A DNA stretch of 64,000 nt from positions 29,663 through 93,662 of the forward strand of contig CAZFYX010000020.1 of assembly GCA_964523885.1 (NCBI GenBank), in the 5' to 3' direction. The position numbers and the translations under genes were made by a program. Each line of letters opens with the position of its first letter. Positions within the stretch are counted from its first letter, which is position 1. The notes beneath the pieces are model-generated. The model was not told the DNA's origin. It did no database searches and was given only the letters and a program-made list of their open reading frames with translations. This DNA is from SHXO01 sp964523885. GTDB taxonomy: Bacteria; Pseudomonadota; Gammaproteobacteria; Burkholderiales; SHXO01. This document shows, piece after piece, positions 16,413 to 24,537 of the stretch.

Positions 16413-18920
16413 ATGCCCGAAGCCCAGCGCCTGTCCGTCGAGCAACTCTACACCCCCTGCAGGCCGGAGGCGTTGCAGTTCGACACCACTGCACAGCTGG
16501 AGGACCTGCCGGGACTGCCGGGCCAGCAGCGCGCACTCGATGCGATCGAGCTCGCGGTGGCGATGCGCAGCCGCGGTTACAACCTGTTCGTGCTCGGACC
16601 CGTGGGCGTGGGCAAGCGCACCCTGGTGCGCCAGCTGCTCGAGGCCCGCGCCGGGGGCGAGCCGGCGCCCCCGGACTGGTGCTACGTCAACAACTTCGAA
16701 CAACCCCACCGTCCGCATGCCCTGCGCCTGCCGCGCGGGGCCGGCACCCGGCTGCGCCGCGACATGGCGCAGCTGGTCGAGGAGCTGCGTGCCTCGATTC
16801 CGGCGATGTTCGAGAGCGAGGAGTACCGCTCCCGTGCCGAGCAGATCGACGGCGAGATCAGCGAGCGGCAGGAGAAGGCCTTCGTCGACCTCGGTCAGGA
16901 GGCGGCCGGGGAGAGCATCGCGCTGGTGCATACGCCGGCCGGCTTCTCGCTGGCGCCGATGCAGGCAGGCGAGGTGGTGACCCCGGAGCAGTTCGAGCAC
17001 CTCCCGGAGGAGGAGCGCCGGCGCTTCGAGCAGAAGATGGAGCGGTTGCAGGAGAAGCTGCAGAAGGCCATCCGCCAGGTGCAGGGGATGCAGCGCGAGA
17101 AGCGCGAGCGGCTCAAGCAGCTCAACCGCGAGATGACGATGCTCGCGGTGGGCCACCTGGTCGAGGAGCTGAAGTCGAACTACGTCGAGCTTCCTCGCGT
17201 GGCTGCGTATCTCGATGCGGTGCAGGCCGACGTGCTGGAGAACATCGATGCCTTCCGCCGTCCGCCGGAGACCGAGACCAACATCCTCGGCATGCCTGCA
17301 GGCGAGCGCCTTTCCTACCGGCGCTACGAGGTCAACGTGCTCGTCGGCGACGGTGACGCGCCTGCCGGAGCGCCGGTGGTCATGGAGGACAACCCGACCT
17401 ATCCCAACCTGCTCGGCCGGGTCGAGTACCAGGCGCGCTTCGGGGCGCTGGTGACCGACTTCGCGCAGATCAAGGCCGGCGCGCTGCACCGGGCGAACGG
17501 GGGCTACCTGCTGCTCGATGCCTACAAGCTGCTCACCCAGCCCTTCGCATGGGACGGGCTCAAGCGCGCGCTCGCCGCGGGCGAGCTGCGCACCGAGGCG
17601 CTCGGGCAGAGCATGGGACTGGTCAGCACCGCCGCGCTGGAGCCGGAGCCGATCCCGATCGACCTCAAGGTGGTGCTGCTCGGCGAGCGCCTGTACTACT
17701 ACATCCTGCAGGCGTGGGACCCGGAGTTCGCCCAGCTGTTCAAGGTGCAGGCGGACTTCGAGGACGAGTACGTGCGCGATGCCGGGCACGAGCGGCTGTA
17801 TGCCCGCATGATTGCGGCGCAGGCGCGGCGTGACGGCCTGCTCCCGCTGGACCGCGCGGCCGTGGCGCGCGTGATCGAGCGTGCCGCGCGCGAGGCCGGC
17901 GATGCCGAGCGCATGTCGGCCAACGTCGAGGCGCTGAACGACCTGCTGCGCGAGGCCGACCATCGGGCCCGCGCGCGTGCCGTGGCGGTAACCGGTGCGT
18001 CCGATGTGCAGGCGGCGATCGACGCGCAGGTCCGGCGTGCCGGCCGCGTGCGCGAGAAGGTGCACGAGGCGATCCTGCGCGGCGACCTCCTGGTGCAGAC
18101 CGACGGCGAGTGCATCGGCCAGGTCAACGGCCTGTCTGTGAGCGGGCTGGGAGCCATCGCCTTCGCCTTTCCGACCCGCATCACCGCCACCACCCGGCTG
18201 GGCGATGGCGAGGTGATCGACATCCAGCGCGAAGTGGAGCTGTCCGGTCCGATCCACTCGAAGGGGGTGATGATCCTCGCGGCCTTCCTGGCCGCTCGCT
18301 ACTCGTCCGATCGCCCGCACTCGCTCGGAGCCAGCATCGTGTTCGAGCAGACCTACGGTCCCGTGGACGGCGACAGCGCCTCGGCAGCGGAACTGTGCGC
18401 GCTGCTGTCTTCGCTGGGACAGTTCCCGTTGCGCCAGTCGCTGGCCGTCACCGGTGCGGTGGACCAGCACGGTGCGATCCAGCCGATCGGCGCGGTCAAC
18501 GAGAAGATCGAGGGCTTCTTCGACCTCTGCAAGGCACGCGGCCTGACCGGTCGGCAGGGCGTGATCATCCCCGCGGCCAACGTGAAGCACCTGATGCTGC
18601 GCGCGGACGTCGTGGCCGCGGTGGCGGCCGGGGATTTTTCCGTGTTCAGCGTGTCGAAGATCGACCAGGCGCTGGAGCTGCTGGGCGGCACGCCAGCCGG
18701 GGAAGCAGATGCTGACGGCGATTTCCCCGAGGGCACGCTGAACTTCCGCGTGACCGCGCGGCTCATCGAGCTGTCGCTGGTGCGCCAGGCGTATTCGAAC
18801 GTCGAGATCCGGGTGAAGAAGGTCCGCAACGTCAGGGCTGCCGAGCCCGAGAAGCCGCCGAAGAAGGCCACGCCCGGGGTCGCGCGTGGCCGCGGCAAGG
18901 GACCAGCGGGTGCGCGCTGA
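16413..18920 (+). CDS. Lon-related ATP-dependent protease
   Basis: An 835-residue cytoplasmic AAA+ protease of the Lon-related group with an AAA_32-type ATPase half, not classical Lon. Walker A GPVGVGKRT is at 62-70. A long coiled-coil insertion (about 150-260, Glu/Arg-rich) precedes the rest of the ATPase region. The Lon proteolytic dyad is Ser655 (GDSASAAE) and Lys698 (NEKIEG), 43 residues apart as in Lon. ATG 16413 was chosen; the much longer upstream open frame covers the promoter region. The gene overlaps the following ORF and heads a probable operon under the FNR-like site at 16302. Confidence 0.9.
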   Translation: MPEAQRLSVEQLYTPCRPEALQFDTTAQLEDLPGLPGQQRALDAIELAVAMRSRGYNLFVLGPVGVGKRTLVRQLLEARAGGEPAPPDWCYVNNFEQPHRPHALRLPRGAGTRLRRDMAQLVEELRASIPAMFESEEYRSRAEQIDGEISERQEKAFVDLGQEAAGESIALVHTPAGFSLAPMQAGEVVTPEQFEHLPEEERRRFEQKMERLQEKLQKAIRQVQGMQREKRERLKQLNREMTMLAVGHLVEELKSNYVELPRVAAYLDAVQADVLENIDAFRRPPETETNILGMPAGERLSYRRYEVNVLVGDGDAPAGAPVVMEDNPTYPNLLGRVEYQARFGALVTDFAQIKAGALHRANGGYLLLDAYKLLTQPFAWDGLKRALAAGELRTEALGQSMGLVSTAALEPEPIPIDLKVVLLGERLYYYILQAWDPEFAQLFKVQADFEDEYVRDAGHERLYARMIAAQARRDGLLPLDRAAVARVIERAAREAGDAERMSANVEALNDLLREADHRARARAVAVTGASDVQAAIDAQVRRAGRVREKVHEAILRGDLLVQTDGECIGQVNGLSVSGLGAIAFAFPTRITATTRLGDGEVIDIQREVELSGPIHSKGVMILAAFLAARYSSDRPHSLGASIVFEQTYGPVDGDSASAAELCALLSSLGQFPLRQSLAVTGAVDQHGAIQPIGAVNEKIEGFFDLCKARGLTGRQGVIIPAANVKHLMLRADVVAAVAAGDFSVFSVSKIDQALELLGGTPAGEADADGDFPEGTLNFRVTARLIELSLVRQAYSNVEIRVKKVRNVRAAEPEKPPKKATPGVARGRGKGPAGAR

Positions 18921-19677
18921 CGGCGGGACCGATGCGCGCGTGCTGCTGGCCGTCCGCGGGGCGGCCCGCTCTGACGCACCGATCGATCTGGCGCTGCAGC
19001 TCGCCGTCGCCCTCGAAGCCGAACTTGCCGGGGTGTTCATCGAGGACAGCGATCTGCTGCGCGTCGCGGCATTGCCATTCACCCGCGAGGTGGGGCGGGT
19101 TACCGGCGCCTTGCGTCCGCTGGACCCGGGAGAGGTGGAGGCGTCGCTGCGGCGGCAGGCGGAGCAGGTGCGGCACGCGCTCGCGGATCTGACCCGGAGC
19201 TCGCAGGTGAAGTGGTCGTTCCGGGTGGCACGAGGCAAGCTGCCCGAAGCGATGCTGTCGAGCGCGCGGCGAGCCGATATCGTGGTGGCGGGCGAGTGCC
19301 GACTGCAGGTGCGGCGGGGGCGCGGCGAGAGCATGCAGACGGTGACGGTGGTGTTCGAGCCCGGCCAGTCCGGCGTGCGGACGCTGACAACCGCGCTCAA
19401 CCTCGCGCGCGGGCGGGTCGAGCGCCTGGCCATCCTCGTCCCCGACGCGGCGGACCTCGAAGGGCTGCGCCGGCAGGCAGCCCAGGCGGTGCAGGCGGCC
19501 CCGGAGCTGCTGCGCATCGCAACGCTGCCTTCGCGCGAGGCTGCGGGGTTGGTCCGCAGCGTGCGCCAGCAGTCCGCGCGCGCGCTGGTGCTCGCTCCGG
19601 ACAGCCTGCACGACGGGGAGCGGCAGGTCCGGGTGCTGCTGGAGGAATTGCCATGTCCACTGGTGCTGGTGTTCTAG
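18910..19677 (+). CDS. universal-stress-like protein (divergent)
   Basis: A 255-residue protein with two alpha/beta halves. The first begins RVLLAVRGAARSDAPIDLALQLA, followed by ELAGVFIEDSDLLRVAALPF, the pattern of universal stress proteins. The C-terminal half (TVTVVFEPGQSGVRTL onward) looks like a second degenerate copy. The ATP-binding glycine motif is not clear. GTG 18910 follows AAGG and overlaps the protease gene by 11 bases; GTG 18886 is an alternative. It overlaps the next gene by 25 bases. Context suggests a low-oxygen or stress role. Confidence 0.7.
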   Translation: MRADGGTDARVLLAVRGAARSDAPIDLALQLAVALEAELAGVFIEDSDLLRVAALPFTREVGRVTGALRPLDPGEVEASLRRQAEQVRHALADLTRSSQVKWSFRVARGKLPEAMLSSARRADIVVAGECRLQVRRGRGESMQTVTVVFEPGQSGVRTLTTALNLARGRVERLAILVPDAADLEGLRRQAAQAVQAAPELLRIATLPSREAAGLVRSVRQQSARALVLAPDSLHDGERQVRVLLEELPCPLVLVF

Positions 19678-21041
19678 CGCGTCAGCGCGATCCCGGGTCG
19701 AGCGTCCTGCTGACCGACCTGTACGAGCTGACCATGCTCCAGACCTACTTCGAGCATGGCATGACCGGGCTCGCGGTGTTCGAGCTGTTCTTCCGGCGCC
19801 CGGCGCACGACGCCCGCAACTTCCTGGTGGCCGCCGGACTCGAGCAGGCCCTGGAGTACCTCGAGGACCTGCGCGTCGACGAGGCGGACCTCGACTGGAT
19901 GGCCGCGACGGGACGCTTCTCCGGTGAGTTCATTTCCCGGCTGCGGGACCTGCGCTTCACCGGCGAGGTCCACGCGCTGCCGGAGGGTACCCTGGTCTTC
20001 CCCGACGAGCCCGTGATCCGCATCACCGCGCCCCTGCCGGAGGCGCAGCTGGTGGAAAGCCGGCTCATGAACATCCTGCACTTCCAGACCCTCATCGCCA
20101 GCAAGGCGGCGCGGTCGGTGCTGCAGGCGCCGGGCAGGCAACTGGTGGACTTCGGCATGCGCCGCGCGCATGGTGCGGAGGCCGCCCTGTATGCGGCACG
20201 CGCGGCCTACCTCGCCGGCTTCTCGGGCACCTCCACGGCGCTGGCCGGGCAGCGCTACGGCGTGCCGGTGTTCGGCACCATGGCGCACTCGTTCGTCCAG
20301 GCGCACGACAGTGAGTCGCTGGCCTTCGAGCGGTTCGCGCGCAGCCATCCCGGGGGGATCACGCTGCTGATCGACACCTACGACACCGAGGCGGCGGCGC
20401 GCAAGCTTGCCGTGCTCGCCCCCGGGCTGGCGGCCGACGGTATCCGCATCGCGGCCGTGCGCCTGGACAGCGGCGACCTGGCCGATCACGCCATCCGGGT
20501 TCGCCACATCCTGGACGACGCCGGCCTGCGCGAGGTGCGCATCTTCGCCAGCAGCGGCCTGGACGAGTTCAAGCTGCAAGAGCTGCTCGAGGTGCGGGGT
20601 GCGCCCATCGACGGCTTCGGCATCGGCAGCGCGCTCGACACGTCGCAGGATCTGCCCACCCTGGACTGTGCCTACAAGCTGCAGGAGTACGCCGGCCTTC
20701 CCCGGCGCAAGCGCTCCGAGGGGAAGGCGACCTGGCCGGGCCGAAAGCAGGTATTCCGGCGGCGCTCGGCGGCCGGCGATCTGGCCGGCGACACGCTCGC
20801 GCTGGAGCACGAGCGCATCGAGGGCGAGCCGCTGCTGCGTCCGGTGATGCGGGGCGGCCGCCGCCTGCCCGGCCTGCCCGACCTGCCGCAGGCACGCGAA
20901 CACTGTCGGGCACAGCTCGCACAGCTGCCCGTCGCGCTGCGGGCGCTGGTTCCGGCGCCGCCTTACCCGGTAACGGTCTCGGAAGCGCTGCGCGCCCTGG
21001 CGGCGGAAGCAGACCGCAGGCAGATGGAGGCACTCCCGTAG
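19653..21041 (+). CDS. pncB: nicotinate phosphoribosyltransferase
   Basis: A 462-residue enzyme of the Preiss-Handler NAD salvage route, joining nicotinate and PRPP with ATP use. Family motifs are LLTDLYELTMLQTYF at the N-terminus, the FGMRRAHG segment, GTMAHSFVQAH, IDTYDTEAA, VRLDSGDLA and GFGIGSALDTS. ATG 19653 follows a strong GGAGGAA at 19641. The 25-base overlap with the upstream stress-like ORF implies co-translation. Placement of NAD salvage with a protease and stress proteins fits an oxygen-limitation response. Confidence 0.95.
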   Translation: MSTGAGVLARQRDPGSSVLLTDLYELTMLQTYFEHGMTGLAVFELFFRRPAHDARNFLVAAGLEQALEYLEDLRVDEADLDWMAATGRFSGEFISRLRDLRFTGEVHALPEGTLVFPDEPVIRITAPLPEAQLVESRLMNILHFQTLIASKAARSVLQAPGRQLVDFGMRRAHGAEAALYAARAAYLAGFSGTSTALAGQRYGVPVFGTMAHSFVQAHDSESLAFERFARSHPGGITLLIDTYDTEAAARKLAVLAPGLAADGIRIAAVRLDSGDLADHAIRVRHILDDAGLREVRIFASSGLDEFKLQELLEVRGAPIDGFGIGSALDTSQDLPTLDCAYKLQEYAGLPRRKRSEGKATWPGRKQVFRRRSAAGDLAGDTLALEHERIEGEPLLRPVMRGGRRLPGLPDLPQAREHCRAQLAQLPVALRALVPAPPYPVTVSEALRALAAEADRRQMEALP

Positions 21042-21048
21042 GCATGCG

Positions 21049-21062
21049 TTGACCACGGTCAA
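21049..21062. promoter_or_regulatory. FNR/ANR-type operator upstream of the CBS-domain gene
   Basis: TTGACCACGGTCAA, a symmetric palindrome starting 8 bases after the pncB stop. A TCTAAG -10-like hexamer at 21083-21088 lies 30 bases centre to centre from it, close to class II FNR promoter geometry, giving a short leader before ATG 21123. Confidence 0.7.
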
Positions 21063-21122
21063 GGCGTCGCCCTTGCCGTGGGTCTAAGCTGCATTTTCTA
21101 CAGCATGAATGGGAGAGTGGCC

Positions 21123-21575
21123 ATGGCAGTGGGCGAAATCTGCAGCCGCGAAGTGGTGATCGCGCGCACCGGCGAGACGCTGCGCACGGCGGCACAGTTG
21201 ATGCGCGAGAAGCACGTCGGTGCACTGGCCGTGGTGGAGGATCGCAACGGCGCGGTGGTGCCGGTGGGCGTGCTGACCGACCGCGACATCGTCACGGCGG
21301 TGGTGGCCAAGGGCCTCGACGCCGACGCCCTGCGGGTCGGCGAAGTGATGAGCGCCAATCCGGTCACGGCCCGCGAGACCGACGGCGTGTCCGCCTGCAT
21401 CGCGAAGATGCGCGAGAAGGGCGTGCGCCGCATGCCGGTGGTGAACGCCCGGGGCGAGTTGACCGGCATCGTCAGCACCGATGACTTCATCGAGCTGCTG
21501 GCCGAGGAGCTGAACGGGCTGGCGCGCACCATCGCCAACGAGCAACGTCGCGAGACCCGGTCACGCACCGTCTGA
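21123..21575 (+). CDS. CBS-domain protein
   Basis: A 150-residue protein made of two CBS domains (about 8-65 and 73-130), with LTDRDIV and ISTDDF-like ends, that bind adenosyl ligands such as AMP or NAD-related molecules. There is no catalytic domain. ATG 21123 follows GGGAGAG with five bases between; an upstream in-frame ATG at 21105 is less well placed. An FNR-like operator lies about 61 bases upstream. It may act as an energy or redox sensor for a partner enzyme; phenylphosphate-synthase-type dikinases use a CBS subunit, and a dikinase pair is encoded nearby. Confidence 0.9.
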   Translation: MAVGEICSREVVIARTGETLRTAAQLMREKHVGALAVVEDRNGAVVPVGVLTDRDIVTAVVAKGLDADALRVGEVMSANPVTARETDGVSACIAKMREKGVRRMPVVNARGELTGIVSTDDFIELLAEELNGLARTIANEQRRETRSRTV

Positions 21576-21605
21576 GCCGGTGTTTGCGCAGGAAGGAGGA
21601 GGCCC

Positions 21606-22106
21606 ATGAGCATGCACGACGCAATCCGCAGCCACGCGCGCGAGCGCCACGACCGCCAGATCGAGGAGGTGGTGCACGATGCCTACCGTGAGCGGCATCG
21701 TCCGCCCGAGCCGGCCGTGTGTCCGACCTGCGGGGTGGTGTACCAGCACGGCGCATTCCACTGGATTCCGCGGCCGGTGGGTGCGCAGGAGCATGTCTGT
21801 CCGGCGTGCCGGCGGATCGCTGATGACTATCCGGCGGGATACCTCACCCTCGAGGGCGAGTTCTTCCGCTCGCATCGCGACGAGATCACGGGTCTGGTGA
21901 ACAACGAGGCTGCGCGGGCACGCGCCGAGCACCCGCTCGAGCGCATCCTGGGCATCGAGGAGCGGGACGGGCAGGTGGTGATCAAGACCACCGACCTGCA
22001 CCTGCCGCGCCGGATCGGCGACGCCCTGCACCGGGCCTGGCGCGGCGAGTCGGAGACGAAGTACGCGCCGGACGAGTACCTCGTGCGAGTGCACTGGCGG
22101 CGGTAG
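21606..22106 (+). CDS. BCAM0308 family protein (zinc-ribbon)
   Basis: A 166-residue cytoplasmic protein with an N-terminal charged helix, two CxxC knuckles (Cys39/42 and Cys65/68) likely holding zinc, and a C-terminal alpha/beta part with GQVVIKTTDLHLPRRIG. It resembles the family named after BCAM0308, a gene in the low-oxygen-activated locus of Burkholderia cenocepacia. AGGAGGAGG directly precedes the ATG. It lies 30 bases after the CBS gene, so they are likely co-transcribed from the FNR-like promoter. The molecular role is unknown. Confidence 0.8.
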   Translation: MSMHDAIRSHARERHDRQIEEVVHDAYRERHRPPEPAVCPTCGVVYQHGAFHWIPRPVGAQEHVCPACRRIADDYPAGYLTLEGEFFRSHRDEITGLVNNEAARARAEHPLERILGIEERDGQVVIKTTDLHLPRRIGDALHRAWRGESETKYAPDEYLVRVHWRR

Positions 22107-22133
22107 GCGGCGCATGCCGCCGGAAACCGGATC

Positions 22134-22223
22134 CACCGCAGAGGACGCAGAGGGCGCAGCGGAAAATCAGAGGAACGAAGCGCATTGGGCTTTCCTCTGC
22201 GTACCTCGGCGTCCTCCGCGGTG
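22134..22223. repeat. REP-like imperfect inverted repeat (GAGGACGCAGAGG type)
   Basis: The left arm at 22134-22165 (CACCGCAGAGGACGCAGAGG then GCGCAGCGGAAA) is matched by the reverse complement of 22190-22223 with a few substitutions, giving a long hairpin with a loop of about 24 bases. This type of dispersed element is common in proteobacterial intergenic DNA. It lies between the BCAM0308 gene and the 58-residue ORF and could also attenuate read-through. Confidence 0.8.
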
Positions 22224-22259
22224 AATGCGTTTTCGCTCGCGGCGGTCGCGAGGCTGGCT

Positions 22260-22436
22260 ATGCCCTGGAGCGAAGACCGCTATCCCCCTGCCATGGCGCA
22301 CCTGCCGCCCGTCGTGCGAGCGAAGGCGGTCGAGATCGCCAACGCACTGCTGCAGGAAGGGCACGACGAGGGCTTCTGCATCCGCGTCGCGATCGCGCGT
22401 GCGCACGAGTGGGCGCGCCGGCGCGGGCTGGAGTAA
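22260..22436 (+). CDS. small conserved protein (MPW-type), 58 residues
   Basis: A 58-residue cytoplasmic protein beginning MPWSEDRYPPAM, followed by a helical region KAVEIANALLQEGHDEGFCIRVAIARAHEWARR. This pattern (MPW, YP, helical repeat of alternating Ala/Ile and acidic residues) occurs in short bacterial proteins related to the N-terminal part of YdaT-like proteins. ATG 22260 was chosen because the upstream frame is part of the inverted repeat. No ribosome site is evident. It converges with the amidohydrolase at 22439, 2 bases apart. Confidence 0.65.
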   Translation: MPWSEDRYPPAMAHLPPVVRAKAVEIANALLQEGHDEGFCIRVAIARAHEWARRRGLE

Positions 22437-22438
22437 CG

Positions 22439-24082
22439 CTACGCGTCGAACCGGGTGAGGACCTGGCCGGGGCCGTCTTCGAGGGAAAGGTAGTCGCGTC
22501 CGTCGTGCACCTGGACGCCGTTGACCCACACCCCGTGCACCCCTTGCGGCCGACGGATCATGCGGGCGCCGCCGCCCGGCAGGTCGTGGCAGCGCTCCAG
22601 CGCTGAGATGCCCACTGTCGCCGGATCGAACAGCAGCAGGTCCGCCCAAGCACCCGGCTGGATGTGACCGCGTCCGGGAATGCGGTAACGCGCCGCCGGA
22701 TGGGATGTCAGGCGCTGCACTCCCTCTTCGAGGCTGAAGGTGCCGGTCTCGCGTACCCAGTGGCGGAGGAAGTGCAGCCCGAAGCCCGCGTCGCACAGGA
22801 AGATCAGGTGCGCGCCGGCATCCGACAGCGCAAGCACGCCGGCCTCGTGCTGGAGCAGCGGCGCGACCCCCGCGTCGTTGTTCTGGAACAGCTTCGCGAT
22901 CAGCGGGGTATCCAGCGGGAGGTCGAAGAAGAAGTCCAGCGGATCCTTGCCGGCGGCACGCGCCAGTTCGGTCACGGGGCGCTCGTCCACCTCGACCTTC
23001 GACCAGTCGCCGTAGAAGAGGATGCCCTTGCCGGGGTTGGCCAGGTTCTCGCGGAAGCGCGCGCGGAACGCCGGATCAGCATAGATGCGCGGCAGGTCCT
23101 CGGGCCGGCCTGCCTTCACCCGCTCGAACGCGTCATGCGAGTAGAGCAGGTAGGGGTTGCGCAGGGTGAAGTCGAAGGACAGCGGCTGGCAACTGGTGTG
23201 GATGTACACCTCGTGACCCCGCCTGCGCGCGGCCGCGCAGCGCTCGTAGTACCCCATCGCGACATCCGGGGCGGCATCGTTGTACATCGTGAGCACCGTG
23301 ACCATGAACGCCGGGCGACCGGTTTCGGCCGCCAGTGCTTCCATGAACTCGGTGGTGGCGCGTGCGCCGGTGGCCATCACGAAGATGCCGCGACCGGCCT
23401 CGCGCAGCGGCTGTGCCAGCGCGTGCAGCTCGGCGTCCGGCGCGATGGTGGAGGGCATCGGGCGGCCGCCGTAACCGGCGTGGTTGGGCGAGAACGAGGA
23501 GGCGAACCCGATGGCGCCGGCCTGCATCGCCTCGCGCACCATCGCCTGCATCCGTGCCAGCTCTTCCGGCGTCGCCTGCGCCCGCGTGGAAGCCTCTTCG
23601 CCCATCACGGCGGTGCGGATGGTGGAGTGCCCGGCCAGCGCTGCGACGTTGGCATAGGGCCGCACCCGGCGCAACTGCCCCAGGTACTCCGGGAAGGTCT
23701 CGAAGGACCAGCGCGTGCCGGTGAGCAGCGCATCGAGGTCCATGCCCTCGACCACCGAGAGGTTCTTGAGCATGGTCTCGCGCTGCGGCTGCGGGCAGGG
23801 CGCGATGCCGAAGCCGCAGTTGCCGATCACGGCAGTGGTCACGCCGAGCGACGGCGAAGGCGAGAGCGTGCGGTCCCAGGTGATCTGGGCGTCGTAGTGG
23901 GTGTGGACGTCGACGATGCCGGGCATCAGCGCCAGGCCGGCCGCATCGATGGTCTGCCGGGCAGGTGTGGTGCTACGGCCCACATCGACGATGCGGCCGT
24001 CACGGACCGCCACGTCGGCGGTGGTCGAGGGTGCCCCGGTCCCGTCGACGACCCGGGCGCCGCGAATGAGGAGATCGTTCAT
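22439..24082 (-). CDS. N-acyl-D-amino-acid deacylase family amidohydrolase
   Basis: A 547-residue cytoplasmic metal-dependent amidohydrolase. The metal motif HTHYD is at 60-64 (H60, H62), LALSDAGAH carries the late catalytic Asp, and GAWADLLLFDP marks the C-terminal beta-sandwich. Length fits the D-aminoacylase family (about 480-580). It is a relative of the truncated gene at the start of the window, but the two differ in internal motifs. It lies downstream of the DUF2934 gene in the same direction (67-base gap). The substrate is not predictable. Confidence 0.9.
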   Translation of the reverse strand: MNDLLIRGARVVDGTGAPSTTADVAVRDGRIVDVGRSTTPARQTIDAAGLALMPGIVDVHTHYDAQITWDRTLSPSPSLGVTTAVIGNCGFGIAPCPQPQRETMLKNLSVVEGMDLDALLTGTRWSFETFPEYLGQLRRVRPYANVAALAGHSTIRTAVMGEEASTRAQATPEELARMQAMVREAMQAGAIGFASSFSPNHAGYGGRPMPSTIAPDAELHALAQPLREAGRGIFVMATGARATTEFMEALAAETGRPAFMVTVLTMYNDAAPDVAMGYYERCAAARRRGHEVYIHTSCQPLSFDFTLRNPYLLYSHDAFERVKAGRPEDLPRIYADPAFRARFRENLANPGKGILFYGDWSKVEVDERPVTELARAAGKDPLDFFFDLPLDTPLIAKLFQNNDAGVAPLLQHEAGVLALSDAGAHLIFLCDAGFGLHFLRHWVRETGTFSLEEGVQRLTSHPAARYRIPGRGHIQPGAWADLLLFDPATVGISALERCHDLPGGGARMIRRPQGVHGVWVNGVQVHDGRDYLSLEDGPGQVLTRFDA

Positions 24083-24149
24083 GCGGCAAGCGTATCACGC
24101 ACCGCGCGCGGCATCCCGGTGGCGGAAACGAACGACTTCCCGCTGACTG

Positions 24150-24398
24150 CTAGTCCCAGGCGAACAGTCGCCGCAGCTCGTCCTCGGCGTCGAGCCAGTC
24201 CTGCAGCTCGTTGCCGGGCGCGAAGCCGCGCTTCTCGGCGCGGTAGTAGGCGCCCTCCGCAACCATCCGTTGGCGGCGCTCGGGCGTGAGCTTGCCGCCG
24301 TCGAGCTCGTCCAGCATCTCCGCCGTCTGCGCGGCGAGCAGTTCCTGACCCTTGCGTCCGCGGTGCAACATCGCGCGCTTGCCCTGGACCGTTGCCAT
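24150..24398 (-). CDS. DUF2934 domain protein
   Basis: An 82-residue protein with the DUF2934 core ERRQRMVAEGAYYRAEKRGFAPGNELQDWLDAEDEL, a helical pattern of unknown function. The start ATG 24398 is preceded by GGGGGAGGG at eight bases; longer frames upstream run through the operator. An FNR-like palindrome at 24457-24470 lies about 60 bases upstream with a GATCAT -10-like hexamer at 24432-24437 between. The family often occurs with stress or low-oxygen genes; function is unknown. Confidence 0.8.
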   Translation of the reverse strand: MATVQGKRAMLHRGRKGQELLAAQTAEMLDELDGGKLTPERRQRMVAEGAYYRAEKRGFAPGNELQDWLDAEDELRRLFAWD

Positions 24399-24456
24399 GA
24401 AAGTGGCCCTCCCCCGATGAATCCGACCAGCATGATCGCTCCGGCGCACAGCCGTA

Positions 24457-24470
24457 TTGATGCCGGTCAA
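24457..24470. promoter_or_regulatory. FNR/ANR-type operator upstream of the DUF2934 gene
   Basis: TTGATGCCGGTCAA lies between the dikinase stop (24538) and the DUF2934 start (24398). A minus-strand -10-like GATCAT at 24432-24437 is about 29 bases away centre to centre. Confidence 0.6.
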
Positions 24471-24537
24471 CCCGCATGCTGAGATGGCGATCATGAGCTC
24501 CGGTTGCGATCCGGATGCGGTGGTTCCTGCATGGAAG

